53,010 nt of DNA from an uncultured Opitutaceae bacterium. Lineage in GTDB: Bacteria; Verrucomicrobiota; Verrucomicrobiia; Opitutales; Opitutaceae. Positions 13,317 to 22,331 of this stretch are shown in pieces; positions within the stretch are counted from its first letter, which is position 1; each line of letters starts with the position of its first letter. The translations under genes were made by a program, and so were the position numbers. The stretch covers positions 1-53,010 of the forward strand of contig CAIOZY010000033.1 in the NCBI GenBank assembly GCA_903862935.1, read 5' to 3'. The notes beneath the pieces are model-generated. The model made no database searches and had not been told where the DNA came from. It worked only from the letters and a program-made list of their open reading frames with translations.

Positions 13317-13739
13317 ATGGCTCTCGCCCCCGCATTCACCAAATACCGCAAGTCGCAGAAGGGCTCCCGCGCAGGCAACGCCAAGCGGGGCAACACGCTC
13401 GCCTTCGGCGAATACGGCCTGCAGTCGCTCAGCCGCGGCCCGATGACGGGCCAGCAGATTGAGGCCGCCCGCGTGACGATCTCCCGGCACCTTAAGCGTA
13501 AGGGCAAGCTGTGGATTCGCATCTTCCCGCACAAGCCGATCACCAAGAAGCCGGCCGAGGTCCGCATGGGCCAGGGCAAGGGCCCCGTCGAGTACTATGT
13601 CGCCGTCATCAAGCCCGGCGCGGTCCTCTTTGAGCTCGGCGGCATCCCTGTCGCCATCGCGAAGGAGGCGTTCCGCCTAGCCGACGCTAAGCTTCCGTTC
13701 CGGTGCCGCTTCATAGTGCGCGAGGGAGCCGAACAGTAG
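13317..13739 (+). CDS. rplP: 50S ribosomal protein L16
   Basis: L16 helps position the A-site tRNA. The 140 residues carry [23 protein letters not shown] and the loop [24 protein letters not shown], which holds the arginine hydroxylated in some bacteria. rpmC starts 26 bases later. Confidence 0.96.
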   Translation: MALAPAFTKYRKSQKGSRAGNAKRGNTLAFGEYGLQSLSRGPMTGQQIEAARVTISRHLKRKGKLWIRIFPHKPITKKPAEVRMGQGKGPVEYYVAVIKPGAVLFELGGIPVAIAKEAFRLADAKLPFRCRFIVREGAEQ

Positions 13740-13765
13740 ACCGTAACATCGACCGCCAACCCGCC

Positions 13766-13969
13766 ATGACTGCAAAAGAAATCCGCGAACTTTCCGCCGA
13801 GGAGATCGTCACGAGACTGCGTACCTGCCGGGAGCAGCTCGTCCAACTCCACCTGCGCAAGCAGACGGGCCAGGTCGAAAAGACCCACGAACTGCGTGAT
13901 CTCCGCAAGGACATCGCCCGGCTCGAGACCGTCCGCAAACAGAAACAAAGCCCGGCCGCCGCCGCCTAA
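13766..13969 (+). CDS. rpmC: 50S ribosomal protein L29
   Basis: L29 lies near the tunnel exit beside L23. The start at 13766 gives [14 protein letters not shown], the usual L29 beginning, and 67 residues; a longer frame from 13703 only reads through the end of rplP. The second helix [15 protein letters not shown] is typical. Confidence 0.93.
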   Translation: MTAKEIRELSAEEIVTRLRTCREQLVQLHLRKQTGQVEKTHELRDLRKDIARLETVRKQKQSPAAAA

Positions 13970-13981
13970 ACGCCCGCCACC

Positions 13982-14365
13982 ATGTCTTCCGCAACACCCA
14001 CGCCCTCGCGCAACCCGCGCAAAAAGCTCCTCGGCTTCGTCACCAGCCGGTCGGGCGACAAGTCCGTCAAGGTCACTATCCCTTTCAAGAGGCCGCACCC
14101 GCAGTACCACAAGGTCATCAATCGCAAGACCGTCGTTCACGTGCATGACGAGAAGAACGAGGCCAAGATTGGAGACCGCGTGGAGATCATGGAAACCCGC
14201 CCCCTGAGCCGCCTAAAGCGCTGGCGCATCCTGAGCATCGTTGAACGCGCCGTCCGCGCCTCAGGCGAGGCCATCTCCGAAACCGATGTCGCCGCCCAGG
14301 TACCCACCAAGACCGCGAAGCCTTCCGCCGAACAGCCGGCCTCACAGCCCGCTTCCAACCCCTAA
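13982..14365 (+). CDS. rpsQ: 30S ribosomal protein S17 with C-terminal tail
   Basis: S17 is an OB-fold primary binder of 16S rRNA. The core (roughly residues 14-92) has KKLLGFVTSRSGDKSVKVTI, KRPHPQYHKVI and GDRVEIMETRPLSRLKRWRI. At 127 residues it is about 40 longer than E. coli S17. The excess is a C-terminal tail rich in Ala, Pro, Ser, Glu and Lys that looks disordered. Confidence 0.95.
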   Translation: MSSATPTPSRNPRKKLLGFVTSRSGDKSVKVTIPFKRPHPQYHKVINRKTVVHVHDEKNEAKIGDRVEIMETRPLSRLKRWRILSIVERAVRASGEAISETDVAAQVPTKTAKPSAEQPASQPASNP

Positions 14366-14377
14366 CCCTCCTCCGCG

Positions 14378-14743
14378 ATGATCCAACTGCGTTCCATTCT
14401 CGAGGTCGCCGACAACACCGGCGCCCGCCGGGCGGCCATGATCAGCCGCAAGGGCCAGAATACCGATGTCGCGCATGTCGGCGACATCGTCACGGTCCAC
14501 ATCAAGGAGAGCACGACCGACGCCACCGTTAAGAAGGGCGAGGTCGCCAAGGCCGTGGTCGTCCGGAGCAAGGCGGCCGTGCGCCGCAACGACGGGAGCT
14601 ACCTGCGCTTCGACAGCAACGCCATCGTCATCATCGACGCGGACGGAAACCCGAAGGGGACCCGCATCTTCGGGCCTGTGGCCCGCGAGCTGCGCGCCAA
14701 GAACTTCATGAAGATCATTTCGCTCGCACCGGAGGTTCTCTGA
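14378..14743 (+). CDS. rplN: 50S ribosomal protein L14
   Basis: L14 forms an intersubunit bridge and is a docking site for silencing factor RsfS (family knowledge). The 121 residues start [18 protein letters not shown] and end [14 protein letters not shown], both diagnostic. The stop is two bases before the rplX start. Confidence 0.97.
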   Translation: MIQLRSILEVADNTGARRAAMISRKGQNTDVAHVGDIVTVHIKESTTDATVKKGEVAKAVVVRSKAAVRRNDGSYLRFDSNAIVIIDADGNPKGTRIFGPVARELRAKNFMKIISLAPEVL

Positions 14744-14745
14744 CC

Positions 14746-15021
14746 ATGCCAAACTTCCACGTTAAGAGGGGCGACGTCGTCGTCGTCATCGCCGGCTCCC
14801 ACAAGGGCAAAGAGGGGAAGATCCTCGAGGTTCTGGCCGGCAGCGGCCGTGCCCGGGTTGAGGGCGTCGCGATGGTCAAGCGCCACCTGAAGAAGTCCCA
14901 GGAGCACCCGCAGGGCACGATCGCCGAGCGGGAGGGTTCTGTGCACCTTTCCAATCTGATGCTCAAGACCAACCACGAGAAGCGCGCTGCCAAGAGAGCT
15001 CCGGCGCCCGCTAAGGTCTGA
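14746..15021 (+). CDS. rplX: 50S ribosomal protein L24
   Basis: L24 is an early assembly protein with a KOW motif. The 91 residues show VKRGDVVVVIAGSHKGKEGKILEV (KOW), then VEGVAMVKRHLKKSQEHPQG. The C-terminus ends in a short Ala/Lys/Pro run. It follows rplN by two bases; the gap to rplE is 67 bases. Confidence 0.96.
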   Translation: MPNFHVKRGDVVVVIAGSHKGKEGKILEVLAGSGRARVEGVAMVKRHLKKSQEHPQGTIAEREGSVHLSNLMLKTNHEKRAAKRAPAPAKV

Positions 15022-15088
15022 GCACCCGAGAATCCATCGCCGAAATACCGGTAACCCTTAATCGCTTGCGCCAGAAAATCCGCCGTCC

Positions 15089-15667
15089 ATGAGCACCACG
15101 CCAACACTGAGAAAACTGTACATCGAGCAGGTCGTGCCTGAGCTCGTGCGCACCCGCGGGTACAAGAACAAGCACGAGGTGCCGAAGCTGACGAAGATCG
15201 TGCTTAACAGCGGGATCGATGCGGACGCCGACAAGAACCAGATCGCCGACATCCAGCGCGACCTGGGACTGGTTGCCGGCCAGAAGCCCGTGATCGCCAA
15301 GGCGAAGAAGGCCATCTCCAACTTCAAGCTCAAGCAGGGCCAGGTCGTGGGCTGCCACGTCACCCTGCGCGGGCCCTCGATGTGGGAGTTCCTCTACCGC
15401 CTGATCGCTGTCGCTTTGCCGACCATCCGCGACTTCCGCGGAGTCTCGCCCAAGCTCGACGGCCAGGGAAACTACACGATCGGAATCACCGACCTGACCA
15501 TCTTCCCCGAGATCACGATGGAGCATGCCAAGAAGGCCGCGGGATTGGATATCTCGATCGTCACCTCCGCGGAGACCGACGACGAGGGCCGAGAGCTGCT
15601 CCGTCTCCTCGGAATGCCCTTCCGCCGCAGCGACGCCACAGCAGCCCCGAAACCCCACGCCGCCTAG
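15089..15667 (+). CDS. rplE: 50S ribosomal protein L5
   Basis: L5 binds 5S rRNA and contacts the P-site tRNA. The 192 residues include KIVLNSGI, KKAISNFKLKQGQVVGCHVTLRG and the GQGNYTIGITDLTIFPEI segment. The C-terminus has about 10 extra residues rich in Ala and Pro. It lies at the start of the classical spc block. Confidence 0.96.
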   Translation: MSTTPTLRKLYIEQVVPELVRTRGYKNKHEVPKLTKIVLNSGIDADADKNQIADIQRDLGLVAGQKPVIAKAKKAISNFKLKQGQVVGCHVTLRGPSMWEFLYRLIAVALPTIRDFRGVSPKLDGQGNYTIGITDLTIFPEITMEHAKKAAGLDISIVTSAETDDEGRELLRLLGMPFRRSDATAAPKPHAA

Positions 15668-15691
15668 CTACGAGCCCATCCACCACCTAAC

Positions 15692-15997
15692 ATGCCGAAA
15701 ACCTCCGCCATAGAACGCAACAAGAAGCGCATCCGGCTGGTCGCGAAATTCGCGAAGCAGCGGGCCGAGCTGAAGGCCATTCTCAAGAACCCGGCCACGA
15801 CCGACGAGGCGTTTTTCGCCGCGCAGAAGAAGCTGCAGAAACTGCCCAAGAACGCCCTGCCGGTCCGAATCCGCAACCGGTGCTCGATGAGCGGCCGGCC
15901 GCGCGGCTACCGCCGCAAGTTCGGCGTCTCCCGCATCCAGTTCCGCGAACTCGCGCTAGCCGGAAAGATTCCGGGCGTGATCAAATCCTCCTGGTAA
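15692..15997 (+). CDS. rpsN: 30S ribosomal protein S14, zinc-free type
   Basis: S14 is a late-assembling head protein. At 101 residues with a single cysteine in [21 protein letters not shown], it is the long C-minus form that lacks the four-cysteine zinc site of short S14 proteins. The C-terminus is the standard GVIKSSW-type ending. Confidence 0.96.
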   Translation: MPKTSAIERNKKRIRLVAKFAKQRAELKAILKNPATTDEAFFAAQKKLQKLPKNALPVRIRNRCSMSGRPRGYRRKFGVSRIQFRELALAGKIPGVIKSSW

Positions 15998-16006
15998 GGC
16001 CAAGCT

Positions 16007-16399
16007 ATGACTGATCCGATCAGCGACTTTCTAACCCGTCTGCGCAATGCCAGCAAGGCGTCGCGTGACGACTGCACGTCCCCTCATTCCCGGCTCAAGG
16101 AGAGCATTGCCGCCATCCTCAAGGCCGAGGGCTACATCGCCGACTACTCCAATGGGGTCGACGCCGATGGCCACAAGACTCTCATCGTGAAGATGAAGTA
16201 CCTCGCCGGGACGCCCGCCATCACGGGTCTGGACCGCGTCTCGACGCCGGGCCGGCGCCTTTACTTCCGATACACCGAGATCCCCCGGGTTCTCAACGGG
16301 CTCGGCATCGCGATCGTCTCGACGCCCCGCGGCCTGATGAAGGACACCGACTGCCGCCGCGAGAAGGCGGGGGGCGAACTGATCTGCAACGTCTGGTAA
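16007..16399 (+). CDS. rpsH: 30S ribosomal protein S8
   Basis: S8 is a primary 16S rRNA binder and the spc-operon repressor in E. coli. The 130 residues carry DPISDFLTRLRNASKA at the start and a GIAIVSTPRGLMKDTDCRREKAGGE block near the end. Sequence quotes are visible in the translation. rplF follows after 13 bases. Confidence 0.95.
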   Translation: MTDPISDFLTRLRNASKASRDDCTSPHSRLKESIAAILKAEGYIADYSNGVDADGHKTLIVKMKYLAGTPAITGLDRVSTPGRRLYFRYTEIPRVLNGLGIAIVSTPRGLMKDTDCRREKAGGELICNVW

Positions 16400-16412
16400 G
16401 GAGCCCCGCACC

Positions 16413-16949
16413 ATGAGCCGCATCGGCAAACAACCCGTTCTCATCCCCGACAAGGTCAAGGTCGACATCAAGCAGACGACCGTCCGCGTCGAGGGCCCCA
16501 AGGGCAAGGTCGAGAAGACCTTCGCCCCCGTCGTCTCGATCGAGGTCGTCGACAAGAAGGTGATCGTCAAGCCCATCGAGACCACCCGCTTTGCGAACGC
16601 CATGTACGGCACCGCCCGCTCGATTATCGCCGGGATGGTCAAGGGAGTCACGGCCGGCTACGCCAAGGATCTCGAGATCCAGGGGGTCGGCTTCAAGGCC
16701 AACCTCAAGGGCAAGCAACTCGACCTGGCGCTCGGTTACTCTCACCCGATCCTGATGGACGTCCCGGACGGCATCAAGATCACCGTGACTGACGGGACCA
16801 AGCTCAAGGTCGAGGGCTGCGACAAGCAGCTCGTCGGCGCTGTCACCGCCGAGATCCGCGGCTACTATCCCCCCGAGCCCTACAAGGGCAAGGGTGTGCG
16901 CATCGTTGGGGAGCGCGTCCGCCGCAAGGAAGGCAAGACCGTGGCATAA
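16413..16949 (+). CDS. rplF: 50S ribosomal protein L6
   Basis: L6 supports the GTPase centre near the sarcin-ricin loop. The 178 residues start MSRIGKQPVLIPDKV and contain LEIQGVGFKANLKGKQLDLALGYSHP and the C-terminal PPEPYKGKGVRIVGERVRRKEGK signature. AAGGAG sits 9 bases before the ATG, one of the better ribosome binding sites in the operon. Confidence 0.97.
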   Translation: MSRIGKQPVLIPDKVKVDIKQTTVRVEGPKGKVEKTFAPVVSIEVVDKKVIVKPIETTRFANAMYGTARSIIAGMVKGVTAGYAKDLEIQGVGFKANLKGKQLDLALGYSHPILMDVPDGIKITVTDGTKLKVEGCDKQLVGAVTAEIRGYYPPEPYKGKGVRIVGERVRRKEGKTVA

Positions 16950-16966
16950 ACCGCCGGGGAAAACAT

Positions 16967-17329
16967 ATGAACACTGTCCACAAGGCCAAGCTGCTGCAAA
17001 AGCGCCGTTGGCGAATCCGCAAGAAGGTCAAAGGCACCGCCGCCCGCCCGCGCTTGAGCGTCAAGTTCAGCTCGAAGCACATCTACGCCCAGGCGGTCAA
17101 CGACGACACCGCGACGACCGTGCTGTTCCTGTCCAGCCTCGATCCCGAGCTGCGCCAGAAGAAGCTCCACGCCAATCTGGCCGGAGCAAAGATCCTAGCC
17201 GGGGCATTTGCCGCCAAGGCGAAGGCCGCAGGCGTCGTCTCTGTGGTCTTTGACCGCAGCGGCGCGCGCTACCATGGCAAGGTGAAGGCCTTCGCCGACG
17301 CCGCCCGCGAGGGTGGGCTAAAATTTTGA
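16967..17329 (+). CDS. rplR: 50S ribosomal protein L18
   Basis: L18 binds 5S rRNA with L5. The 120 residues match: RRWRIRKKVKGTAARPRLSV, then KHIYAQAVNDD, and the end VVFDRSGARYHGKVKAFADAAREGGLKF. It is followed by rpsE after 6 bases. Confidence 0.96.
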   Translation: MNTVHKAKLLQKRRWRIRKKVKGTAARPRLSVKFSSKHIYAQAVNDDTATTVLFLSSLDPELRQKKLHANLAGAKILAGAFAAKAKAAGVVSVVFDRSGARYHGKVKAFADAAREGGLKF

Positions 17330-17335
17330 CCGCAC

Positions 17336-17965
17336 ATGAGTACTGATACAACCGCCCCCGAGCCCGCTGCCGCGCCTGCCACTCCTCCTCCCGAGACGAC
17401 ACGCCCGGCCGAGACGACACGCCCGGCCTCACGACCCTATTCGCCCGGACGGAGGGAGCCCCGCCGCGATTTTCGCCGCGACGACCGCAATGCGTCCCAA
17501 TCGGACGGTCCTTCGATGGTCGAGAAGGTCGTCTTCGTGAACCGCGTCGCCAAGGTCGTCAAGGGCGGCCGCCGCTTCAGCTTCGCCGCGCTTGTCGTCG
17601 TCGGAGACCAGAAGGGCAACATCGGCGTCGGCTACGGCAAGGCCAATGAGGTTCCCGACGCCATCAAGAAGAGCACCGAGCACGCCAAGAAGCATCTGGT
17701 CCACGTGAAGCTCAAGGGCGACACGATCCCCCACGACGTCTTCGGTCAGTACGACGGTGGCAAGGTGCTTCTCAAACCCGCCTCTCCCGGTACCGGACTG
17801 ATCGCCGGCGGCGGCGTCCGCGCCGTTCTCGAGGCGGCCGGAATCAAGAATGTCCTTACCAAGTCGATGGGCTCCAACAACCACATCGCGGTTGTGAACG
17901 CCACCTTGGATGCCTTGCTCCAGCTGCGGCTCGCCGCGGACATCACCAAGCTGCGCCAATCCTGA
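17336..17965 (+). CDS. rpsE: 30S ribosomal protein S5 with N-terminal extension
   Basis: S5 helps form the mRNA entry channel and affects fidelity. The conserved core starts near residue 59 ([21 protein letters not shown]) and includes [16 protein letters not shown] and the C-terminal [16 protein letters not shown]. The first ~58 residues are Thr/Pro/Arg-rich and low-complexity, making 209 residues against 167 in E. coli. A perfect 18-bp tandem repeat (17393-17428) encodes ETTRPA twice in this extension. rplO follows after one base; no rpmD lies between. Confidence 0.95.
   Translation: MSTDTTAPEPAAAPATPPPETTRPAETTRPASRPYSPGRREPRRDFRRDDRNASQSDGPSMVEKVVFVNRVAKVVKGGRRFSFAALVVVGDQKGNIGVGYGKANEVPDAIKKSTEHAKKHLVHVKLKGDTIPHDVFGQYDGGKVLLKPASPGTGLIAGGGVRAVLEAAGIKNVLTKSMGSNNHIAVVNATLDALLQLRLAADITKLRQS
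17393..17428 (+). repeat. Two-copy 18-bp tandem repeat inside rpsE
   Basis: The 18-base unit GAGACGACACGCCCGGCC occurs twice back to back, in frame, encoding [12 protein letters not shown] in the disordered N-terminal tail of S5. Copy number could vary between strains without breaking the frame. Confidence 0.85.
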
Positions 17966-17966
17966 C

Positions 17967-18413
17967 ATGAAACTCCACGAACTCACAAACGTTCCCGGTG
18001 CCGTGCACCGCCACAAGCGCGTAGGCTGCGGCGAGGGCGGCGGACACGGCAAGACGTCCGGCCGCGGAGGCAAGGGCCAGACCGCCCGCTCGGGCGGAAG
18101 CATCCGCCCCGGCTTCGAGGGTGGCCAGATGCCGCTCTACCGGAAACTCCCCCACCGCGGCTTCAACCAGGCTTCCTTCCGGGTTGAGATTGCTGTTGTC
18201 AACGTTGGGGACCTTTCCTCGCTCGACGCCGGCTTGACCGAGGTCGACGCGAAAGCGCTCGTCACGGCCGGGCTAATCCGCCCCGGCGAGCTCAAGGTCA
18301 AGGTTCTGGGCGACGGCGAAATCAGCCGCCCGCTCAAGGTTACCGCCGCCAAGTTCTCCGAGTCCGCAAAAAAGAAAATCGAGAAAGCCGGAGGCCAGGC
18401 GATCGTCGCCTGA
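17967..18413 (+). CDS. rplO: 50S ribosomal protein L15
   Basis: L15 is a late 50S assembly protein. Starting at 17967 gives [20 protein letters not shown], followed by the Gly-rich [17 protein letters not shown] segment and [18 protein letters not shown], all diagnostic; a longer frame from 17910 only reads rpsE sequence. The length is 148 residues. Only one base separates it from the rpsE stop. Confidence 0.96.
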   Translation: MKLHELTNVPGAVHRHKRVGCGEGGGHGKTSGRGGKGQTARSGGSIRPGFEGGQMPLYRKLPHRGFNQASFRVEIAVVNVGDLSSLDAGLTEVDAKALVTAGLIRPGELKVKVLGDGEISRPLKVTAAKFSESAKKKIEKAGGQAIVA

Positions 18414-18437
18414 TTCCGTTCCTTTTTCCCCCCTCCC

Positions 18438-19946
18438 TTGTTCTCCGCCTTCGCCAACTCCCTGAAGATCCCGGAACTGCGTTCGCGGATCTTCTACACC
18501 CTGGCGCTCTTGTTCGTTGCCCGCGTCGGCGCCCACATCCCGCTGCCTGGCATCGACTCGCACCCGCTTCAGGAATTCGCGCGTCAGCAGGGTAGCGGCG
18601 CCGGCGGAGCACTGCTCGGCCTGTACAACATGTTTACCGGCGGCGCGCTGACCCGCGGCGCCGTGTGCGCCTTGGGGATTATGCCCTACATCAGCGCGCA
18701 GATCATCTTCCAGCTGATGACGGCGGTTGTCCCCTCCCTGAGCCGCCTCCAGCAGGAAGGCGACGTCGGACGCCAGAAGCTCACCCAGTACACCCGCTAC
18801 GCAACGCTGCTGATCTGCGTTGTCCAGGGCGGCCTGCTGATCCTGGCGCTGGAAACCCATCCCGGAACGCTGATTCCCGGCTACGACGCTAACACCTTCG
18901 GCTCAATCGTGGTAGTCAGCAAGGCCAGCTTTCTTGTGACGGGTGTGATCTTCATGACCGCCGGCACCATGTTGCTCATGTGGCTCGGCGAGCAGATCAC
19001 CCAGCGCGGAATTGGAAACGGCGTGTCCCTGCTGATCACGGTCGGCATCCTCGCCCAGATCCCCGGTACGATCGCGGCCGTCTACCGTATGTTTGTTAAG
19101 CCCATCGGCACCGGTCCCAGCCTCGGGCTGCCCATGGCGATGATGATGATAATCCTGTTCGTCGCCGTGACCATGGGGATCATTCTGGTGGTCCAGGGAC
19201 AAAGGAAGATCCCGGTCCAATATGCCAAGCGGATCGTCGGCAACAAGGTCATGGGCGGCCAGAGTTCGTTCCTGCCGCTGAAGGTCAACTACTCCGGGGT
19301 TATGCCGGTCATCTTTGCCGCGGCCATTCTCCTTTTCCCGGCGCAGATCTTCTCCCAGATTGGCGCTGCCTTCAACCTGAAGTTCCTGACCGAATTCTCC
19401 CAGAACCTGATGAGGGGCCACTGGGTTTACTACACGGGCTACTCCCTGCTGATCCTGTTCTTCAGCTACTTCTGGGTGTCGGTCATGTTCAAGCCGATCC
19501 AGATCGCCGACGACCTGAAGAAGTACGGCGGCTATGTCCCCGGCGTCCGGCCGGGCGAGCCCACAGCCCAGTTCCTGGACTTCATCATGACCCGCCTCAC
19601 CCTGGCGGGGGCGATCTTCCTGACGATCATCGCCATTATCCCCGACGTCCTTTACTGGCAGCTCAACGTCGACTACCGGATCGCCTACTTCTTCGGAGGC
19701 ACGGGGATGTTGATCACCGTGGGCGTCATCCTGGACACCATGCGCCAGATCGAAACTTTTCTCCTGCAACGCCATTATGACGGTTTCCTCCGCAAGGGAA
19801 GGCTCCGGGCCCGCAGCGCCAACCCGCAGCAGGCCATGGTGGGCGACGCCCTTGCGACAGAGGCCGTGATGAGGATCGTATGGCCGGTCTTGGGGATGTT
19901 CTCCCTGGGGCTCGCCGTATGGCTTTACCGCCTGCTGGGCAAATAG
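18438..19946 (+). CDS. secY: Preprotein translocase subunit SecY
   Basis: SecY is the protein-conducting channel of the inner membrane and works with the SecA encoded later in this window. It has ten or more hydrophobic segments. Hallmarks include the plug/TM2 stretch GLYNMFTGGALTRGAVCALGIMPYISAQI and the cytosolic loop QGQRKIPVQYAKRIVG. The start is a TTG codon, since no ATG lies near the conserved N-terminus. At 502 residues it is longer than E. coli SecY (443); part of the excess is a C-terminal extension with an extra hydrophobic helix. Confidence 0.95.
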   Translation: MFSAFANSLKIPELRSRIFYTLALLFVARVGAHIPLPGIDSHPLQEFARQQGSGAGGALLGLYNMFTGGALTRGAVCALGIMPYISAQIIFQLMTAVVPSLSRLQQEGDVGRQKLTQYTRYATLLICVVQGGLLILALETHPGTLIPGYDANTFGSIVVVSKASFLVTGVIFMTAGTMLLMWLGEQITQRGIGNGVSLLITVGILAQIPGTIAAVYRMFVKPIGTGPSLGLPMAMMMIILFVAVTMGIILVVQGQRKIPVQYAKRIVGNKVMGGQSSFLPLKVNYSGVMPVIFAAAILLFPAQIFSQIGAAFNLKFLTEFSQNLMRGHWVYYTGYSLLILFFSYFWVSVMFKPIQIADDLKKYGGYVPGVRPGEPTAQFLDFIMTRLTLAGAIFLTIIAIIPDVLYWQLNVDYRIAYFFGGTGMLITVGVILDTMRQIETFLLQRHYDGFLRKGRLRARSANPQQAMVGDALATEAVMRIVWPVLGMFSLGLAVWLYRLLGK

Positions 19947-19958
19947 TTCTTTACTCCG

Positions 19959-20396
19959 GTGGCGCTTTTTGCCATCAATCGACCCTTTTCCCCCTTGGGC
20001 GAGAGCTCCAAGGCGAAACTCCTACTGCTCGGTTCCTCTGATCCGCACTCGGATCTCATGAACCGGGCGCGTTCTTTGCACATTGAGCACGTCTCTCCGG
20101 CCCGACTTAAGGACCGCGAGATTTCGCGCCCCGCCCCATTGGCAGGCTCATCGCCTGCCGACGAGGCGACCACGCTAGCGCTGATGCGCCGGTGGTATTT
20201 CGCGCGCAAACCCGATGCGGGATTTATCCTTACGGACTTCCCGGCTACGCTGCTCCAAGCCAAGGTGTTCGACGAATGGATTGAGGCCAGGGACGAGGCT
20301 ATTGACGCTGTCGTTGCCGGTCCCGGCGCCCCGGATCCCGTTGTTGGACACTACCGCCTGCTAGGCCTGATGGCCTCGGGGGCGCCCGCCCGATGA
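19959..20396 (+). CDS. Adenylate-kinase-like protein without a P-loop
   Basis: The 145-residue product occupies the place where adk normally stands between secY and map. It aligns by eye with adenylate kinase: KLLLLGSSDPHSDL (20-33) sits where the P-loop GPPGAGKGT should be, HIEHVSPARLKDREIS resembles the HISTGDLLR region, and GFILTDFPATLLQAKVFDE (88-106) matches GFLLDGFPRT-IPQA. The P-loop lysine, the arginine of GFPR (here A96) and the whole LID/C-terminal part are missing, so AMP phosphorylation is not expected. The frame is intact from a GTG start, and its last four bases overlap the map start (ATGA), suggesting it is still translated. Confidence 0.7.
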   Translation: MALFAINRPFSPLGESSKAKLLLLGSSDPHSDLMNRARSLHIEHVSPARLKDREISRPAPLAGSSPADEATTLALMRRWYFARKPDAGFILTDFPATLLQAKVFDEWIEARDEAIDAVVAGPGAPDPVVGHYRLLGLMASGAPAR

Positions 20397-21169
20397 TCCC
20401 CATCAAGAGTCAAGAGGGGATCGCCCGTATGCGCAAATCGTGCGCTATTGCGGCGGCGGTCTTGGCGAAGCTGAAAGAGCACGTTCGCCCGGGGATTACC
20501 ACCTACGACTTGGACCAGATCGGTCGCGAGCTGATCGCCAAACTTGGTGCACGCAGCGCCGACTATGGATACCAGCACAACTCGCGACGCTTTCCCGCCT
20601 ACACCTGTGTGTCGGTCAACGAGGAAGTCGTCCACGGCATAGGTTCGGTCAAGCGGGTCCTGCGAGACGGAGACATCGTCTCGCTCGACGTCACGGTCGA
20701 GTACAAGGGCTACATCGGCGACAACGCGATCACTGTCCCGGTTGGGCAGATTGCACCGAGCCTCGAGAAGTTGCTCCGGGTGACCGAACAGGCCCTCCAG
20801 ATCGGCATCCGCAAGGCTCAGGTCGGCGGGCGAATCGGCGACATCTCCTCGGCAATCCAAACGTACGTCGAGGGGCACGGCTTCAGCGTCGTGCGAGACT
20901 TGGTCGGGCACGGCGTCGGCGTTTCGATGCACGAGCCCCCCGAGATCCCGAACTTCGGAAGACCGGGGACCGGGGATCGGATCAAGCCGGGAATGACGCT
21001 TGCCATCGAGCCGATGGTCAACCTCGGCGGTTACCAGACCCGGACACTTGCGGACGGCTGGACGGTCGTCACCATCGACGGCCTGCCCTCGGCCCACTTT
21101 GAACACACCGTGCTCACGACCCAGAAAGGTCCAGAAATTCTCACTTTGACCCAATCCACCTCACTTTAA
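20393..21169 (+). CDS. map: Methionine aminopeptidase, type I
   Basis: This enzyme removes the initiator methionine from nascent proteins. The 258 residues show the pita-bread metal ligands in context: LDVTVEYKGYIGDN (Asp pair), GHGVGVSMHEPP (His), AIEPMV (Glu) and HFEHTVL (Glu), plus VVHGIGS with the substrate-site histidine. There is no N-terminal zinc-finger extension. It overlaps the adk-like gene by four bases. infA and rpmJ, which often follow map, are absent; rpsM begins 26 bases on. Confidence 0.96.
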   Translation: MIPIKSQEGIARMRKSCAIAAAVLAKLKEHVRPGITTYDLDQIGRELIAKLGARSADYGYQHNSRRFPAYTCVSVNEEVVHGIGSVKRVLRDGDIVSLDVTVEYKGYIGDNAITVPVGQIAPSLEKLLRVTEQALQIGIRKAQVGGRIGDISSAIQTYVEGHGFSVVRDLVGHGVGVSMHEPPEIPNFGRPGTGDRIKPGMTLAIEPMVNLGGYQTRTLADGWTVVTIDGLPSAHFEHTVLTTQKGPEILTLTQSTSL

Positions 21170-21195
21170 CCTAACAACTCTCCCACTCAATCCAC

Positions 21196-21576
21196 ATGCC
21201 ACGCCTCCTTGGTGTAGAAATCCCAGCAAAAAAGAAAGTCGCCTACTCCCTGTGCTACATCTACGGGATCGGGCCCACCCGCGCCGACGTCGTCGTGAAA
21301 GAGGCCGGTCTCAACCCCGACATGCGCGCCCAGGACCTGTCGGAGGAACAGCTCAATAAGATCCTCCACGTCATCACTGAGCACAAGTGGGTCGTCGAGG
21401 GCGACCTCCGCCGCGAGATCGCCGGAAACCTGAAGCGTCTCCAGGCGATCAACTGCTACCGCGGGGTTCGCCACCGCCGGGGACTCCCCGTCCGCGGCCA
21501 GCGTACCAGCACAAACGCACGTACCCGCAAGGGACCGCGCAAGACCGTCGGCGTCACCAAAGCAAAAGAAGTCTAA
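21196..21576 (+). CDS. rpsM: 30S ribosomal protein S13
   Basis: S13 forms bridges to the 50S subunit with S19. The 126 residues include [23 protein letters not shown] and the C-terminal [30 protein letters not shown] tail that lies near the P site. There is no Shine-Dalgarno before the ATG. Confidence 0.97.
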   Translation: MPRLLGVEIPAKKKVAYSLCYIYGIGPTRADVVVKEAGLNPDMRAQDLSEEQLNKILHVITEHKWVVEGDLRREIAGNLKRLQAINCYRGVRHRRGLPVRGQRTSTNARTRKGPRKTVGVTKAKEV

Positions 21577-21585
21577 TTTACGAAC

Positions 21586-22284
21586 ATGGCCGAAGAAACT
21601 AACGCGCCCAAGCACGACAAACCCGCCTCCTCGGAGAAAAAGCCCGGCAAAACCGCGGTTGCCGCGAAGGACCAGGCGGCCCCCGAGGCCCCCCAGCGCG
21701 CTCCCAAGGAAGGCAAGCCCGGCAAGGGGCCCAAGACTGAGGGAGCTCCTGCGGCCGCCAAGGGTGCGCCCGCCGAGGCAGGTCATAAAGAGGCCAAGGC
21801 TCCGGTCGCCGGTGAGGCAGCTGCTCCTGCGAAGCCTGTCGAACTGATCGGCGGCGTCGCCAAGCAGCCCACCGCAGAGGACCTCCTCAAGGAAGAGCTG
21901 GGCACCATCAAGGTCCGCAAGGCGAAGGGATCGAAGAATGTCGTATCCGGCGTCGCAAACGTCCTGGCGTCCTTCAACAACACCATCGTCTCAATCACCG
22001 ACCTCAAAGGCCAGGTGATCGCCTGGTCGAGCGCTGGAAAGTGCAACTTCCGCGGCTCCCGCAAGTCCACGGCCTATGCGGCCACGATCATCGCCCAGGA
22101 CGCGGCCCGCAACGCCATGTCCCACGGTTTGAAGGACATCGTCATCCGGGTCTCCGGACCTGGCCTCGGGCGTGACAGCGCGATCCGCGCTCTGCAGGCG
22201 ATCGGCCTAGAGGTCACCTCGATCGTCGACGTAACGCCGATCCCCCATAACGGCTGCCGCCCCCGGAAGCGTCGCCGCGTCTGA
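21586..22284 (+). CDS. rpsK: 30S ribosomal protein S11 with ~100-residue N-terminal extension
   Basis: S11 lies at the platform beside the mRNA exit. The standard core begins near residue 108 and runs to the end, with [31 protein letters not shown] and the invariant [17 protein letters not shown] ending. Before it lie about 105 residues dominated by Ala, Lys, Pro, Glu and Gly with no predicted fold, making 232 residues against 129 in E. coli. The extension is in frame from an ATG 9 bases after rpsM, with codon use like its surroundings, so it is likely translated rather than a start-site error. A start just before the core is not obvious. Confidence 0.93.
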   Translation: MAEETNAPKHDKPASSEKKPGKTAVAAKDQAAPEAPQRAPKEGKPGKGPKTEGAPAAAKGAPAEAGHKEAKAPVAGEAAAPAKPVELIGGVAKQPTAEDLLKEELGTIKVRKAKGSKNVVSGVANVLASFNNTIVSITDLKGQVIAWSSAGKCNFRGSRKSTAYAATIIAQDAARNAMSHGLKDIVIRVSGPGLGRDSAIRALQAIGLEVTSIVDVTPIPHNGCRPRKRRRV

Positions 22285-22331
22285 ACCGAGCTCCTCCTCA
22301 CCACTTCCTTCACCCGTCACCTTTCACACTC

